The notes: generated by a model not told the origin, from the letters alone. A stretch of 64,000 nucleotides of DNA from Taklimakanibacter sp050246735 (GCA_050246735.1 JBFWVM010000004.1:310001-374000); one strand, 5' to 3'. Counted from the first letter of the stretch, positions 31,912 through 41,572 are shown. Made by a program: numbers and translations.

Positions 31912-33723
31912 TTATCCCACCCGGGCGACGTCGTCGACATGGAGCGACGGCACCCGCTCTCGGCCCCAGTCGTCGACGACGAGCCGGCCGGCGACATGCA
32001 GGGGGTGCTGGCGCTCGGTCAGCAGCAATTCGCCGAGATCGGTGCCGAGCGCGCGGAACGCCACCGCCTTGATCCGCGTGCCGTCGGCGGCGGCTAGCGT
32101 GAGACGGACATGGTCGCTGCCGGCGCCGTCGGCATAGACCACCCGATGCGCCGGCAGCACGAAGACGGGCGCCGGATTGCCCATGCCATAGGGCCCCGCC
32201 TGCTCGACGAGCTCGATCAGGTCGAGGGTCGCGCCGGAGGCGGTGAGCGCGCCGTCGACGTCGAGCCAGCGCTCGCCCGCGAGATCGGGCACGTAGGCCA
32301 GATGCGTCTCGAGGAAGCTTCTGAAATCGCCGAGGCGGGCGCGCTCGATCGTCAGGCCCGCCGCCATGGCGTGGCCGCCGCCCTTGAGGAGGATGCCGGC
32401 ATCGAGGGCGGCGCGCACCGCGCGGCCCAGATCGACGCCGGCGATCGAGCGTCCCGAGCCCGAGGCATGGCCGCCGTCCTTCTCGAAGCCGAGCACGATG
32501 CTGGGCAGGTTGAAGCGCTCCTTGAGACGCGCCGCGGCGAGGCCGAGCACGCCCGGATGCCAGCCCTCGCCCGCGACCACGATGGCGGGCAGCGAGCGCG
32601 CAGCGCCCAAGGCCGCATCGGCTTCGCGCAAGGCCTGGTCGAGCACGCTCAATTCGATGGCCTGGCGCTCGCGATTGAGGCGCTCGAGCTCGGCCGCGAT
32701 GATCGAGCAGCGTCCCCTGTCCTGGCTCACCAGGAGCTCGAAAGCGAGATTGGCATGGCCGATGCGCCCCGCCGCATTGAGGCGCGGCCCCAGGAGGAAA
32801 GCGAGCGCATATGTATCGGGTCTGCGCTTGAGGCGCGCCACGTCGGAGAGCGCGGCCAGCCCCGGATTCTCGCGGCGCGCCATGACCTTCAATCCCTGCG
32901 CGACATAGGCGCGGTTGAGGCCCGTCAACGGCACGACGTCGCAGACGGTGGCGAGCGCCACGAGCTCGAGCCACTGCAGCATGTTGGGCTCGGGCCGGGA
33001 GGGTCCGTACCAGCCGCGCTGGCGCAACAGGCGGTTGACGACGCCGACCAGGATCATGGCGACGCCGCAGGCTGAGAGATAGCCGAAGCCCGATATGTCG
33101 TCCTGGCGGTTGGGATTGATGACCGCCGTGACATCGGGAAGCGCAGCTCCCGCCTGATGGTGGTCGACGATGATCACGTCCATCCCGAGGGCGCGCGCCT
33201 CCGCCAGGGGATCATGCGCCAGCACGCCGCAATCGAGCGTCAGCAGAAGCTCGGTGCCGCGCTCCTTCAGCGACCGGACGGCGGCCCGGCTGGGGCCATA
33301 GCCTTCGGTCAGGCGGTCGGGGATGTGGACCGTGTTGCCGGCGCCGACGCTGGCCAGGAACCGCGTGACCAGCGCGGCGGAGGACACGCCGTCGACGTCA
33401 TAGTCGCTGATCGTGCCGATGCGTTCGCCCCGCATGATCGCGCGGGCCAGGCGGTCGGCCCCTTTCTCCATGTCCACGAGCGCGGCGGGCTGCGGCATGA
33501 GCCGGCGCAAAGTGGGGTTGAGATAGTTCTCCACATCGTCGAGAGCGACCGAGCGCGCCGCGAGGACGCGGCCCAGCAATTCCGGAAGGTCGTTCTTTTC
33601 CGCGATCGCCTGGGCGTCGCGGCTCAGGAAGGAGCGGGCGCGCCAGGAGCGCCCGGTGACCGACCGGGTGACGCCGAGAAAGGGCGATGATGAAGCAGCC
33701 CGGCTATCCAGCAAGAGCGACAT
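31912..33723 (-). CDS. recJ: Single-stranded-DNA-specific exonuclease RecJ
   Basis: A 603-residue DHH-family nuclease. Motifs in order: ISDYDVDGVSSAALV, LTLDCGVLAHD, IVDHHQAG (the DHH motif), INPNRQDD, and the DHHA1 motif GGGHAMAAGLTIE near residue 445; the last 120 residues form the OB-like domain. It degrades single-stranded DNA 5' to 3' in recombination and mismatch repair. Length is normal. Confidence 0.96.
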   Translation of the reverse strand: MSLLLDSRAASSSPFLGVTRSVTGRSWRARSFLSRDAQAIAEKNDLPELLGRVLAARSVALDDVENYLNPTLRRLMPQPAALVDMEKGADRLARAIMRGERIGTISDYDVDGVSSAALVTRFLASVGAGNTVHIPDRLTEGYGPSRAAVRSLKERGTELLLTLDCGVLAHDPLAEARALGMDVIIVDHHQAGAALPDVTAVINPNRQDDISGFGYLSACGVAMILVGVVNRLLRQRGWYGPSRPEPNMLQWLELVALATVCDVVPLTGLNRAYVAQGLKVMARRENPGLAALSDVARLKRRPDTYALAFLLGPRLNAAGRIGHANLAFELLVSQDRGRCSIIAAELERLNRERQAIELSVLDQALREADAALGAARSLPAIVVAGEGWHPGVLGLAAARLKERFNLPSIVLGFEKDGGHASGSGRSIAGVDLGRAVRAALDAGILLKGGGHAMAAGLTIERARLGDFRSFLETHLAYVPDLAGERWLDVDGALTASGATLDLIELVEQAGPYGMGNPAPVFVLPAHRVVYADGAGSDHVRLTLAAADGTRIKAVAFRALGTDLGELLLTERQHPLHVAGRLVVDDWGRERVPSLHVDDVARVG

Positions 33724-33885
33724 GATCCTTCATTGGACGCCGATTCGGCCCTGAATTGGACCGCAATGAAGCGTCATCGATTGAACGGCGTCTTAGGGCA
33801 TCCGCCTCGCCGGCCGCAAGCACCGGAACAATCCCCCGGCGATAATCATTGCGAATCGGATGGCTGCGCGGCGGAAAGGTGCGAG

Positions 33886-34035
33886 GTGATACGCAAGCTC
33901 AAATCAGGCCAATACCGTCTCTATTCGCGCAAGAAGAACCCGAAGACCGGAAAGCGCCGCAATCTCGGCACCTTCAAGAGCCGCGCCGCGGCGGAGAAGC
34001 ACGAGCGCGCGGTGCAGTACTTCAAGCATCACTGA
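33886..34035 (+). CDS. Small basic protein (49 residues)
   Basis: From GTG 33886, preceded by GGAAAGGTGCGAG. The protein is very basic: IRKLKSGQYRLYSRKKNPKT, GKRRNLGTFKSRAAAEKHER, AVQYFKHH. The pattern looks like a short nucleic-acid-binding peptide related to the arm-type DNA-binding N-terminus of integrases (strand-strand-strand-helix). Similar short proteins occur in Rhizobiales from memory. A GGAAC-N17-CATT element at 33825-33850 might be a weak stress promoter. The following gene starts four bases later. Confidence 0.7.
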   Translation: MIRKLKSGQYRLYSRKKNPKTGKRRNLGTFKSRAAAEKHERAVQYFKHH

Positions 34036-34038
34036 GAC

Positions 34039-35136
34039 ATGGACCTTCCGGGGAACGAGGCTTTACGGCCGGGCCTTGCTGCGCTTCAATATCTGCCATT
34101 CGACGGACAACGAACTTCAGAGGCATGGATGCGCACGGATCATGGCGGTCGCCGCGGCACGGTTCACCGGCTGACGATCGACAGCAGCCTTCTCCAGGGC
34201 AACCTGCTCGACGATCCGACCGAGCGGATCATAGACGTCTATGTGCCCGCAGGCCATGACGGCACGGGCTTGCCCCTGCTCGTCGATCTGGTCGGCTTCA
34301 CCGCCGGCGGGCCGGCGCACAGCAACTGGCGGAATTTCGGCGAGAACCTGCCCGAACGGCTCGACCGGCTGATCGCAAGCGGCGCGATGCTACCCTGCGT
34401 CGTCGCCCTGCCCGACTGCTTCACCAGGCTCGGCGGCAACCAGTACATCAACTCCGCCGCGATGGGCCCTTGGGACGACTTCCTCCGCGAGGAGGCCGTG
34501 CCGGCCGTCGAGACGAAATTCCGATGCGGCGGAGCGGGCCGCCGCGGCTGCTTCGGCAAGAGCTCCGGCGGCTATGGAGCGATGGTCCAGGCGATGCTGC
34601 ATCCCGACTTCTGGAGCGCCGCCGCCTCGCATTCCGGCGATGTCGGCTTCGAGCTGCTGTTCATCCCGGATTTTCCCAAGGTCCTGCGGGCGCTCGCGAC
34701 CGCGGACAACTCCATCCGGACATGGCTCGAGAGGTTCTTCGCCGCCCCGAAGACCAGGGACCCGGACGTCCATATCCTGATGGTGCTGGCGATGGCCGCC
34801 ACCTACGATCCCGATCCGCAAGCCTATATGGGGGTCCGCCTTCCGGTGACGCTCGACACCTGCGAGCTCATCCCCGAGCGCTGGTCGAACTTCCTCAAAT
34901 GGGACCCGCTGAGCCTGGTCGAGACGCATGGCGAGGGGCTGAAGAGGCTCAAGGCGCTCTATATCGATTGCGGCGCCGTCGACCAGTACAACCTGGTCTA
35001 TGGCTCGCGGCGGATGCACAGGCGGCTGACCCGGATGAAGGTGGCGCATGTCTATGAGGAGTTTCCCGACGATCACACGGCGGTCGACTACCGCATGGAC
35101 ACGAGCCTGCCCCTCCTCGCCAAGGCGCTCTCCTGA
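34039..35136 (+). CDS. Alpha/beta-hydrolase fold esterase-like protein
   Basis: A 365-residue protein of the esterase D/enterochelin-esterase type. The nucleophile elbow is GKSSGGYGAM near residue 174, an acid is likely in IDCGAVDQYNL and the His in DDHTAVDYRMD near the C-terminus. The strand-loop LPLLVDLVGFTAGGPAHSNW would form the oxyanion side. ATG 34129 is an alternative start because similarity seems to begin there. The stop is directly next to the argC stop on the other strand. Confidence 0.8.
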   Translation: MDLPGNEALRPGLAALQYLPFDGQRTSEAWMRTDHGGRRGTVHRLTIDSSLLQGNLLDDPTERIIDVYVPAGHDGTGLPLLVDLVGFTAGGPAHSNWRNFGENLPERLDRLIASGAMLPCVVALPDCFTRLGGNQYINSAAMGPWDDFLREEAVPAVETKFRCGGAGRRGCFGKSSGGYGAMVQAMLHPDFWSAAASHSGDVGFELLFIPDFPKVLRALATADNSIRTWLERFFAAPKTRDPDVHILMVLAMAATYDPDPQAYMGVRLPVTLDTCELIPERWSNFLKWDPLSLVETHGEGLKRLKALYIDCGAVDQYNLVYGSRRMHRRLTRMKVAHVYEEFPDDHTAVDYRMDTSLPLLAKALS

Positions 35137-36177
35137 TCAGGGAAACAGCGCCACCTGCTCGAGCCCCTGCGTCTCCGGCAAACCGAACATCAGGTTGAAG
35201 TTCTGGATCGCCTGCCCGGCCGAGCCCTTCACCAGATTGTCGAGCGTCGAGAACAGGATGACGCGCCCGGGAACGCGGTCGGCATAGACGCCGAGCATCA
35301 CATTGTTGGAGCCGCGCACATATTGCGTCGAGGGCATGACGCCCTTCGGCGCCATGAACACGAAGGGCTCGTCCTTGTAACGCGTCTCGAGCGCCGCGGC
35401 GCAGTCCGCCGCCGTGGCGCTTGCGGCCAGCCTGGCATAGGTCGTGCAAAGCTCGCCGCGGCTCATGGGAATGAGGTGCGGCGTGAAATTGACCAGCACC
35501 GCCTTGCCGGCGGCGCGGCTCACTTCCTGCTCGATCTCGGGCGCATGGCGGTGGCTTGCGACGCCATAGGGCGAAAGCCCCTCGCCCGCCTCGCAGAACA
35601 GCACATTCTGCTTGAGCGAGCGGCCGGCGCCAGATACGCCCGATTTCGCATCGATGATCAGGTCCGAGGCGTCGATCAGACCGGCCTCGACCAGGGGCAG
35701 GACCATCAGGAGGGCGGCGGTCGGATAGCAGCCAGGACAGGCGACGAGCCGCGCCTTCCTGATGTCATCGCGGTAATGCTCGGTGAGGCCGTAGACCGCG
35801 TCCTTCTGCAGATCGAGCGCCTGATGCGGCCCGCCATACCATTTTTCGTACAGGGCGGCGTCGCGCAGGCGGAAATCGGCCGACATGTCGATGACCCTGA
35901 GATGCTTCGGCAGCCCGCGGATGACCGCCTGGCTCGTCGCATGCGGCAGGCCGCAGAAGACCGCCTCCATCGCGGACCAGTCGGCCTCCTCGTTCTTGAC
36001 GAGCTTCGGGAGCTTCAGATGGGCGAGATGCGGAAAGACCTCCGCCATCGGCTTGCCGGCATGCGAATTGGCGGTAAGGGCGGTGATCTCGATGCCCGGA
36101 TGGCACGCTGCCAGTCGCACCAGATCGGACCCGGTATAGCCCGAGGCACCGATGACGCCGATCTTTATCCTGGCCAT
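35137..36177 (-). CDS. argC: N-acetyl-gamma-glutamyl-phosphate reductase
   Basis: A 346-residue enzyme starting MARIKIGVIGASGYTGSDLVRL behind GAAGGAGAAGATC. Catalytic Cys in VACPGCYPTAALL, His in the HLIPMSRG region. It reduces N-acetylglutamyl phosphate to the semialdehyde in arginine synthesis. In many Rhizobiales argC follows rpsI directly; here it is about 18 kb away from rplM-rpsI, so that link is broken. Confidence 0.96.
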   Translation of the reverse strand: MARIKIGVIGASGYTGSDLVRLAACHPGIEITALTANSHAGKPMAEVFPHLAHLKLPKLVKNEEADWSAMEAVFCGLPHATSQAVIRGLPKHLRVIDMSADFRLRDAALYEKWYGGPHQALDLQKDAVYGLTEHYRDDIRKARLVACPGCYPTAALLMVLPLVEAGLIDASDLIIDAKSGVSGAGRSLKQNVLFCEAGEGLSPYGVASHRHAPEIEQEVSRAAGKAVLVNFTPHLIPMSRGELCTTYARLAASATAADCAAALETRYKDEPFVFMAPKGVMPSTQYVRGSNNVMLGVYADRVPGRVILFSTLDNLVKGSAGQAIQNFNLMFGLPETQGLEQVALFP

Positions 36178-36333
36178 GATCTTCTCCTTCGATTGGGGCG
36201 CTGGTTTAAGCAAAGAGCGCCTTTTGTAAAGGCCAATGGCGGAAGAGCTTCACCGGCTTATGACGACTCGATCGTAAGTCCAGGTAATAACACGATTTCC
36301 CGATGATGGCCGGAGCGATCGCCAAGCCTCGCG

Positions 36334-36358
36334 GGAACATTGGAGGGCGGATGCGGTT
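36334..36358 (+). promoter_or_regulatory. EcfG-like promoter before the PCMT-esterase fusion
   Basis: GGAAC followed after 16 bases by GGTT, one base from the CGTT consensus and fitting the looser GGAAC-N18-TT form. The -10 element ends 21 bases before the start codon. Confidence 0.5.
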
Positions 36359-36379
36359 TGGCTCTCAGGGAGGCGTCTC

Positions 36380-38359
36380 ATGCCCGATCTCGATCACGCA
36401 CGCCAGCACATGGTCGATTTCCAGGTCGTCCGGCGGGGTGTCCGCGCCCCGCGCGTGCTCGAAGCCATGCGCGCGGTGCCGCGCGAATCGTTCGTAGACG
36501 AGGGGCTTGCGGAATTCGCCTATGAGGATGCGCCGCTTCCGATCGCCCAGGGCCAGACCATCTCCCAGCCCTACATCGTCGCGCGGATGATCGAAGCGGC
36601 GGAGATCGATCCCACCGACCGCGTTCTCGAGGTCGGCACGGGCTCGGGCTATGCGGCCGCCGTGATCAGCCTGATCGCCAGGGAAGTCTACACGGTCGAG
36701 CGCCATGCGCGGCTCGCCAAGACCGCAAGGCGGCGGCTGGAGGCGGCCGGCTATCACAATGTCAGCATCAGCATCGGCGACGGCACGCAAGGCTGGCCGG
36801 AGGCCGCTCCCTTCGACGCCATCCTGGTGACCGCGGGCGGCCCCGTCATTCCGGACGTCCTCAAGCGTCAGCTCGCCCCGGGTGGACGGCTGATCATACC
36901 GGTCGGCGCCGAGATGACCTCGCAGCGGCTGATGCGGGTCACGCGGATGGACGAGCGGGAATTCGAGGAGGAGGACCTGGGCGGCGTCATGTTCGTTCCG
37001 CTGATCGGCGAACATGGCTGGCAGCTGGAAAGCCGCAACGCCGGGATCGCGGCGCGCAACCGGTCCCTGCCCCGGATGATCACGGCCGCTGCCGTAGAGC
37101 TTCCAGATTTCGACGCCGAACGCTTCGGCGAGATCTTCGCCCCTTTCGCCAACTGCCGCGTGGTGCTGCTGGGGGAAGCGAGCCACGGGACGTCCGAATT
37201 CTATCGCGCCCGGGCGGCGATCTCCCGTCATCTGATCGAGAAGCATGGCTTCACGATCGTCGCCGTGGAAGCCGATTGGCCCGACGCCGCAACGATCGAC
37301 CGCCACGTCAGGCTGCGTCCGGCGCTCGGCGGTGACGAGACGCCGTTCCGGCGCTTCCCCGGCTGGATGTGGCGCAATGCCGAAATGCAAGCCTTTTTCC
37401 GATGGATGCGGGACCACAACGAGGCTGTCTCCCGGCCGGAGGACCGCGCCGGTTTCTACGGGCTCGACCTGTACAGCCTGCGCAGCTCGATTTCCGCCGT
37501 GCTGCGCTATCTCGACGAGGTCGATCCGGAGGCCGCGGCGGCGGCGCGCGAGCGCTATGGCTGCCTGACGCCCTGGCAGAGCGAGCCTTCGACCTATGGC
37601 CGCGCCGTCCTGACCGCGCAATACCGCAAATGCGAGGACGCCGTCGCCGCGCAGTGCCGCGACCTCCTCGAGCGCAGGCTCGATTACGCCGCCCGCGATT
37701 CCGAGAGCTTCCTCGATGCCGCGCAGAATGCCCGCCTCGTCGCGGCCGCCGAGAAATATTACCGCGTGATGTATTATGGCGGCGCCGAAAGCTGGAACCT
37801 GCGCGACCGCCACATGTTCGAGACGCTCGAGAACATCCTCGAGGCGAAGGGGCCCGGCACCAGGGCCGTCGTGTGGGCGCACAATTCCCATATCGGGGAT
37901 GCGCGCTTCACGGACATGGGCGAGGTGCGGGGCGAGCTTACCATCGGCCAGCTCTGCCGAGAGCGCTTCGGCCGGGATGCCGCCCTGATCGGCTTCGGGA
38001 CACATTCGGGAACCGTCGCCTGCGCAAGCGACTGGGACGGGCCCATGGAAGTGAAAGAAGTACGGCCCGCGCGGCCCAGCAGCTATGAAGAGCTCTGTCA
38101 TCAATCCCGGCCGAAGCGGTTCTTTCTGGACCTGACCGGAGACGTCGCCCTGCATCGGGCCCTGGCCGAGCCGCGTTTCGAGCGCTTCATCGGCGTGATC
38201 TATCGGCCGGAGACAGAGTTCTCCAGCCATTATGCCGAGGCCTCGCTCTCGCGCCAGTTCGATGCCTATGTGTGGTTCGACGAAACCACGGCCGTGACGC
38301 CCGAGCCCGCGCCGGAGCGCTCCGCCGGGGCGCCCGACACTTATCCTTTCGGCCTATAG
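36380..38359 (+). CDS. Fusion of protein-L-isoaspartate O-methyltransferase and erythromycin esterase-like domain
   Basis: A 659-residue fusion. Residues 1-220 are a PCMT: QGQTISQPYIVARMIEAAEI, the SAM motif VLEVGTGSGYAAAV (82-95) and APGGRLIIPVG. Residues 235-640 are an erythromycin-esterase-like domain: VVLLGEASHGTSEFYRARAAISR, VAVEADWPDA, AVVWAHNSHIGDARF with the His and Glu pattern of the EreA/ succinoglycan biosynthesis family. The first half would repair isoaspartyl damage using SAM. The second is a hydrolase of unknown substrate; macrolide resistance is unlikely for this branch. Fusion rather than frameshift: one continuous frame. Confidence 0.9.
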   Translation: MPDLDHARQHMVDFQVVRRGVRAPRVLEAMRAVPRESFVDEGLAEFAYEDAPLPIAQGQTISQPYIVARMIEAAEIDPTDRVLEVGTGSGYAAAVISLIAREVYTVERHARLAKTARRRLEAAGYHNVSISIGDGTQGWPEAAPFDAILVTAGGPVIPDVLKRQLAPGGRLIIPVGAEMTSQRLMRVTRMDEREFEEEDLGGVMFVPLIGEHGWQLESRNAGIAARNRSLPRMITAAAVELPDFDAERFGEIFAPFANCRVVLLGEASHGTSEFYRARAAISRHLIEKHGFTIVAVEADWPDAATIDRHVRLRPALGGDETPFRRFPGWMWRNAEMQAFFRWMRDHNEAVSRPEDRAGFYGLDLYSLRSSISAVLRYLDEVDPEAAAAARERYGCLTPWQSEPSTYGRAVLTAQYRKCEDAVAAQCRDLLERRLDYAARDSESFLDAAQNARLVAAAEKYYRVMYYGGAESWNLRDRHMFETLENILEAKGPGTRAVVWAHNSHIGDARFTDMGEVRGELTIGQLCRERFGRDAALIGFGTHSGTVACASDWDGPMEVKEVRPARPSSYEELCHQSRPKRFFLDLTGDVALHRALAEPRFERFIGVIYRPETEFSSHYAEASLSRQFDAYVWFDETTAVTPEPAPERSAGAPDTYPFGL

Positions 38360-38512
38360 CCCGGCAGTTGTGCTCACCGGCCCGCGCGTGTAGGACATGG
38401 ATCGACAGGTGAGAGGCGCGGCCGGAATCCCTGATCGGGCAAGCCCCACCACCATTCGTCAGTGCGGACATGACGGCCGACGAAACAAGGCCGGAACTTC
38501 TGGGAGGAAGGC

Positions 38513-39487
38513 ATGAAGAAGCTTCTCGCAATCCTGGCGGCGGCGACCCTGCTCGCTTTCGCGGGCGCCGCGGCTGCGCAGGACTATCCCGAGCGCACCA
38601 TCACCATCGTGGTTCCGTTCTCGGCCGGAGGACCGACCGATACGGTGACCCGTCTCGTCGCCGACGTCATGTCGAGGGACCTGGGACAGCAGATCGTCGT
38701 CGAGAATGTCGGCGGTGCCGGCGGCACACTGGGCGCCGGCCGCGTGGCCAAGGCCGATCCCGACGGCTATACGCTGCTTCTCCACCATATCGGCATGGCG
38801 ACGAGCGCGACGCTCTATCGCAAGCTCGCCTATGACACGCTCAATTCCTTCGAATATGTCGGTCTCGTCACCGAGGTGCCGATGACCATCGTCGCGCGCA
38901 AGGACTTCGAGCCCGCCGACCTCAAGAGCCTGATCGACTATGTCAAGGCCAACAAGGACAAGGTGACCCTCGCCAATGCCGGCATAGGGGCCGCCTCGCA
39001 TCTGTGCGGCATGATGTTCATGAGCGCCATCCAGACCCAGGTGGTCACCGTGCCCTACAAGGGCACCGGCCCCGCCATGACCGATCTCCTCGGCGGCCAG
39101 GTCGACTTCATGTGCGACCAGACGACCAACACCACCAAGCAGATCAAGGGCGGCACCATCAAGGGCTATGCCGTCACCACGCCGAAGCGCATCGCCGCGC
39201 TGCCTGACCTCCCGACCGCCGAAGAAGCCGGCCTCCCCGGCTTCGAGGTCAGCGTCTGGCACGGCATCTACGCTCCCAAGGGGACACCTGCCGCGATCAC
39301 CGAGCGGCTGTCGAAGGCCCTGCAGGTCGCGCTCAAGGACCCCGGCGTCGTAGCCCGCTTCGCCGAGCTCGGCACCGCACCCTCGCCCGAAGCCGACGCC
39401 ACGCCGGCCGGCCTCAAGGCCAAGCTCGAAAGCGAGATCGCGCGCTGGAAGCCGGTGATCGACGCCGCCGGCCAATATGCCGACTGA
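38513..39487 (+). CDS. tctC: Tripartite tricarboxylate transporter substrate-binding protein (TctC)
   Basis: A 324-residue periplasmic protein with signal peptide MKKLLAILAAATLLAFAGAAAAQ. TctC/BugT pattern: YPERTITIVVPFSAGGPTDTVTRLVA, VENVGGAGGTLGAGRVAKADPDGYTLL, VPYKGTGPAMTDLLGGQVDFM and GIYAPKGTPAAI. It binds a carboxylate and delivers it to TctAB. Ribosome binding site GGGAGGAAGGC. The ligand is not predictable from sequence. Confidence 0.93.
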   Translation: MKKLLAILAAATLLAFAGAAAAQDYPERTITIVVPFSAGGPTDTVTRLVADVMSRDLGQQIVVENVGGAGGTLGAGRVAKADPDGYTLLLHHIGMATSATLYRKLAYDTLNSFEYVGLVTEVPMTIVARKDFEPADLKSLIDYVKANKDKVTLANAGIGAASHLCGMMFMSAIQTQVVTVPYKGTGPAMTDLLGGQVDFMCDQTTNTTKQIKGGTIKGYAVTTPKRIAALPDLPTAEEAGLPGFEVSVWHGIYAPKGTPAAITERLSKALQVALKDPGVVARFAELGTAPSPEADATPAGLKAKLESEIARWKPVIDAAGQYAD

Positions 39488-39511
39488 CGGCCCGTGAATC
39501 TCCGAGGACCT

Positions 39512-39545
39512 GTCCCGTCCGGATCCAATGTGATCCGGACGGGAC
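39512..39545. repeat. Perfect 14-base-pair hairpin between tctC and tctB
   Basis: GTCCCGTCCGGATC, loop CAATGT, then GATCCGGACGGGAC. No U-tract follows, so it is more likely an RNA-stabilising stem-loop at the 3' end of tctC, or a partial attenuator, than a full terminator. Such hairpins keep binding-protein mRNA more abundant than permease mRNA in known transport operons. Confidence 0.7.
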
Positions 39546-39578
39546 GGGCCCTCGTGAGCGGCCGCAGGAGCATGCGCG

Positions 39579-40040
39579 ATGAAGTCGTTTCACATCGATC
39601 CCGTCAACGGCCTGTGCGGCACCCTTTTCATCGTCTTCGGCCTGGTCTTCGCCTGGCAGGCCTGGTCGCTCGCCATGGGCACCGCCTTGCGCATGGGCCC
39701 GGGCTACTTTCCCTCGGTGCTGGCCGTCCTTCTCATACTGCTCGGCATCGTCATCCTGATCCAGGCGACGCGCGTCAGGGGAGAGCCGGTCGGCGCGATC
39801 GCCTGGCGCGGCATGCTGCTGATCCTGCCGGCGCCGGTGTTCTTCGGCCTGACCGTGCATGGCCTAGGCTTCCTGCCGGCGATCTTTCTCACCGCCCTCA
39901 TCGCCTCCTTCGCCAGCCTGCGGATGCGGCCCATCCCGGCTGTCGTCCTGGCGCTTGCCGTAACGGTGTTCTCGCATGTGGTGTTCAGCCACGGGCTGGG
40001 CCTGCCGTTCAGGAGCTTCGGCCCCTGGCTTCCCTTCTGA
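39579..40040 (+). CDS. tctB: Tripartite tricarboxylate transporter TctB subunit
   Basis: A 153-residue membrane protein with four hydrophobic segments, matching the small TctB subunit: N-terminal GLCGTLFIVFGLVFAWQAWSL, the MGPGYFPSVLAVLLILLG motif, and FSHGLGLPFRSFG near the end. Forms the membrane complex with TctA, 10 bases downstream. Confidence 0.93.
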   Translation: MKSFHIDPVNGLCGTLFIVFGLVFAWQAWSLAMGTALRMGPGYFPSVLAVLLILLGIVILIQATRVRGEPVGAIAWRGMLLILPAPVFFGLTVHGLGFLPAIFLTALIASFASLRMRPIPAVVLALAVTVFSHVVFSHGLGLPFRSFGPWLPF

Positions 40041-40050
40041 GGAGGATCGG

Positions 40051-41562
40051 ATGGAGCTCTTCGACAATCTCCTCCTCGGCTTCTCGACCGCGTCGACCCT
40101 CTGGAACCTGTTTTTCTGCCTGATCGGCGTCCTGCTCGGCACGCTGATCGGGGTCCTGCCCGGCATCGGCGCCACCGCGACCATCGCCATGCTGCTGCCG
40201 ATCACCTTCCAGATCGGCGACCCTGTCTCCTCGCTCATCATGCTGGCCGGGGTCTATTACGGCGCCCAGTATGGCGGCTCGACCACGGCCATACTGATCA
40301 ACATGCCGGGAGAGTCGTCCTCCGCGGTGACCGCCATCGACGGATATCAGATGGCGCGCAACGGCCGCGCCGGCGTGGCGCTGGCCACGGCGGCGATCGG
40401 ATCGTTCTTCGCCGGCAGCGTCTCGACATTCCTCATCGCCCTGTTCGCGCCGCCCCTCACGGCCATCGCGCTCAAATTCGGATCGGCCGAATATTTCTCG
40501 CTGCTGATCGTCGGCCTCGTGTCGTCCGTAGCCCTCGCCCACGGCTCGGTCGTCAAGGCGCTGGCCATGGTCGTGCTCGGCCTGCTGCTCGGCCTGGTCG
40601 GCACCGACGTCATCAGCGGCACGCCGCGTTTCACCTTCGGCATCACCGAATATGCCGACGGGCTGAACTTCGTGGCCGTAGCCGTCGGCGTGTTCGGCGT
40701 CGCCGAGATCCTGCGCAACCTCGAGAACGAGCATGAGCGCGCGGTGCTGATCAGGAAGGTCAGCGGCCTGCTGCCGACGCGCGAGGACCTGCGCCGCATG
40801 GCAGCGCCGGTGCTGCGCGGCACCGTCATCGGCTCGGCGCTCGGCATCCTGCCGGGCGGCGGCGCCATCCTGGCGTCCTTCGCCTCCTACACCGTCGAAA
40901 AGCGCATGTCGGACCATCCGGAGGATTTCGGCAAGGGCGCCCTCGAAGGCGTCGCCGGCCCCGAATCGGCCAACAATGCCGGCGCCCAGACGTCCTTCAT
41001 CCCCATGCTCACCCTCGGCATCCCCGCCAACCCGGTCATGGCGCTGATGATCGGCGCCATGATCATCCAGGGGATCGTGCCCGGCCCGAACGTGGCGACC
41101 GAGAAGCCCGACCTGTTCTGGGGCATCATCGCCTCGATGTGGATCGGCAATCTCATGCTGATCGTCCTCAACCTGCCGCTCATCGGCCTGTGGGTGAAGC
41201 TCCTGACGGTGCCCTATTACGTCCTGTTCCCGATCATCATGGCCTTCTGCTCGATCGGCGTCTACAGCGTGAACTCGAACATCTTCGATCTCTTCGCGGT
41301 CGCCTTCTTCGGGCTTCTCGGCTACGCCCTCGTGAAGCTGCGCTGCGAGCCGGCGCCGCTGCTCCTCGGCTTCGTCCTCGGACCGATGCTCGAGGAAAAC
41401 CTGCGGCGGGCGATGATCCTCTCGCATGGCGACCCGACGACCTTCGTCACCCGGCCGATCAGCGCCGGCCTTCTCGCCATCGCGCTTGCCGTCCTCGTCA
41501 TCGTGTTCCTGCCCTCGGTCAAGAAGAAGCGCGAAGAGGTGTTCGCCGAGGAGAGCACGTGA
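40051..41562 (+). CDS. tctA: Tripartite tricarboxylate transporter permease TctA
   Basis: A 503-residue inner-membrane protein with about 11 hydrophobic segments, from ATG 40051 behind GAGGAGGATCGG. Signature GVLPGIGATATIAMLLPITFQ, then YYGAQYGGSTTAILINMPGES, AIDGYQMARNGRAGVALA, and GPESANNAGAQTSFIPMLTLGIP. It is the main transport subunit, driven by an ion gradient. Confidence 0.96.
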   Translation: MELFDNLLLGFSTASTLWNLFFCLIGVLLGTLIGVLPGIGATATIAMLLPITFQIGDPVSSLIMLAGVYYGAQYGGSTTAILINMPGESSSAVTAIDGYQMARNGRAGVALATAAIGSFFAGSVSTFLIALFAPPLTAIALKFGSAEYFSLLIVGLVSSVALAHGSVVKALAMVVLGLLLGLVGTDVISGTPRFTFGITEYADGLNFVAVAVGVFGVAEILRNLENEHERAVLIRKVSGLLPTREDLRRMAAPVLRGTVIGSALGILPGGGAILASFASYTVEKRMSDHPEDFGKGALEGVAGPESANNAGAQTSFIPMLTLGIPANPVMALMIGAMIIQGIVPGPNVATEKPDLFWGIIASMWIGNLMLIVLNLPLIGLWVKLLTVPYYVLFPIIMAFCSIGVYSVNSNIFDLFAVAFFGLLGYALVKLRCEPAPLLLGFVLGPMLEENLRRAMILSHGDPTTFVTRPISAGLLAIALAVLVIVFLPSVKKKREEVFAEEST

Positions 41563-41572
41563 CGCCCCATGC

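Noticed and set aside
36365..38230. 621-codon open frame on the minus strand
   Set aside because: Antisense shadow of the PCMT-esterase fusion, with no domain of its own.
40009..41427. 472-codon open frame on the minus strand
   Set aside because: Antisense to tctA; the His/Asp/Arg/Gln-rich composition is what the complementary frame of a membrane protein gives.
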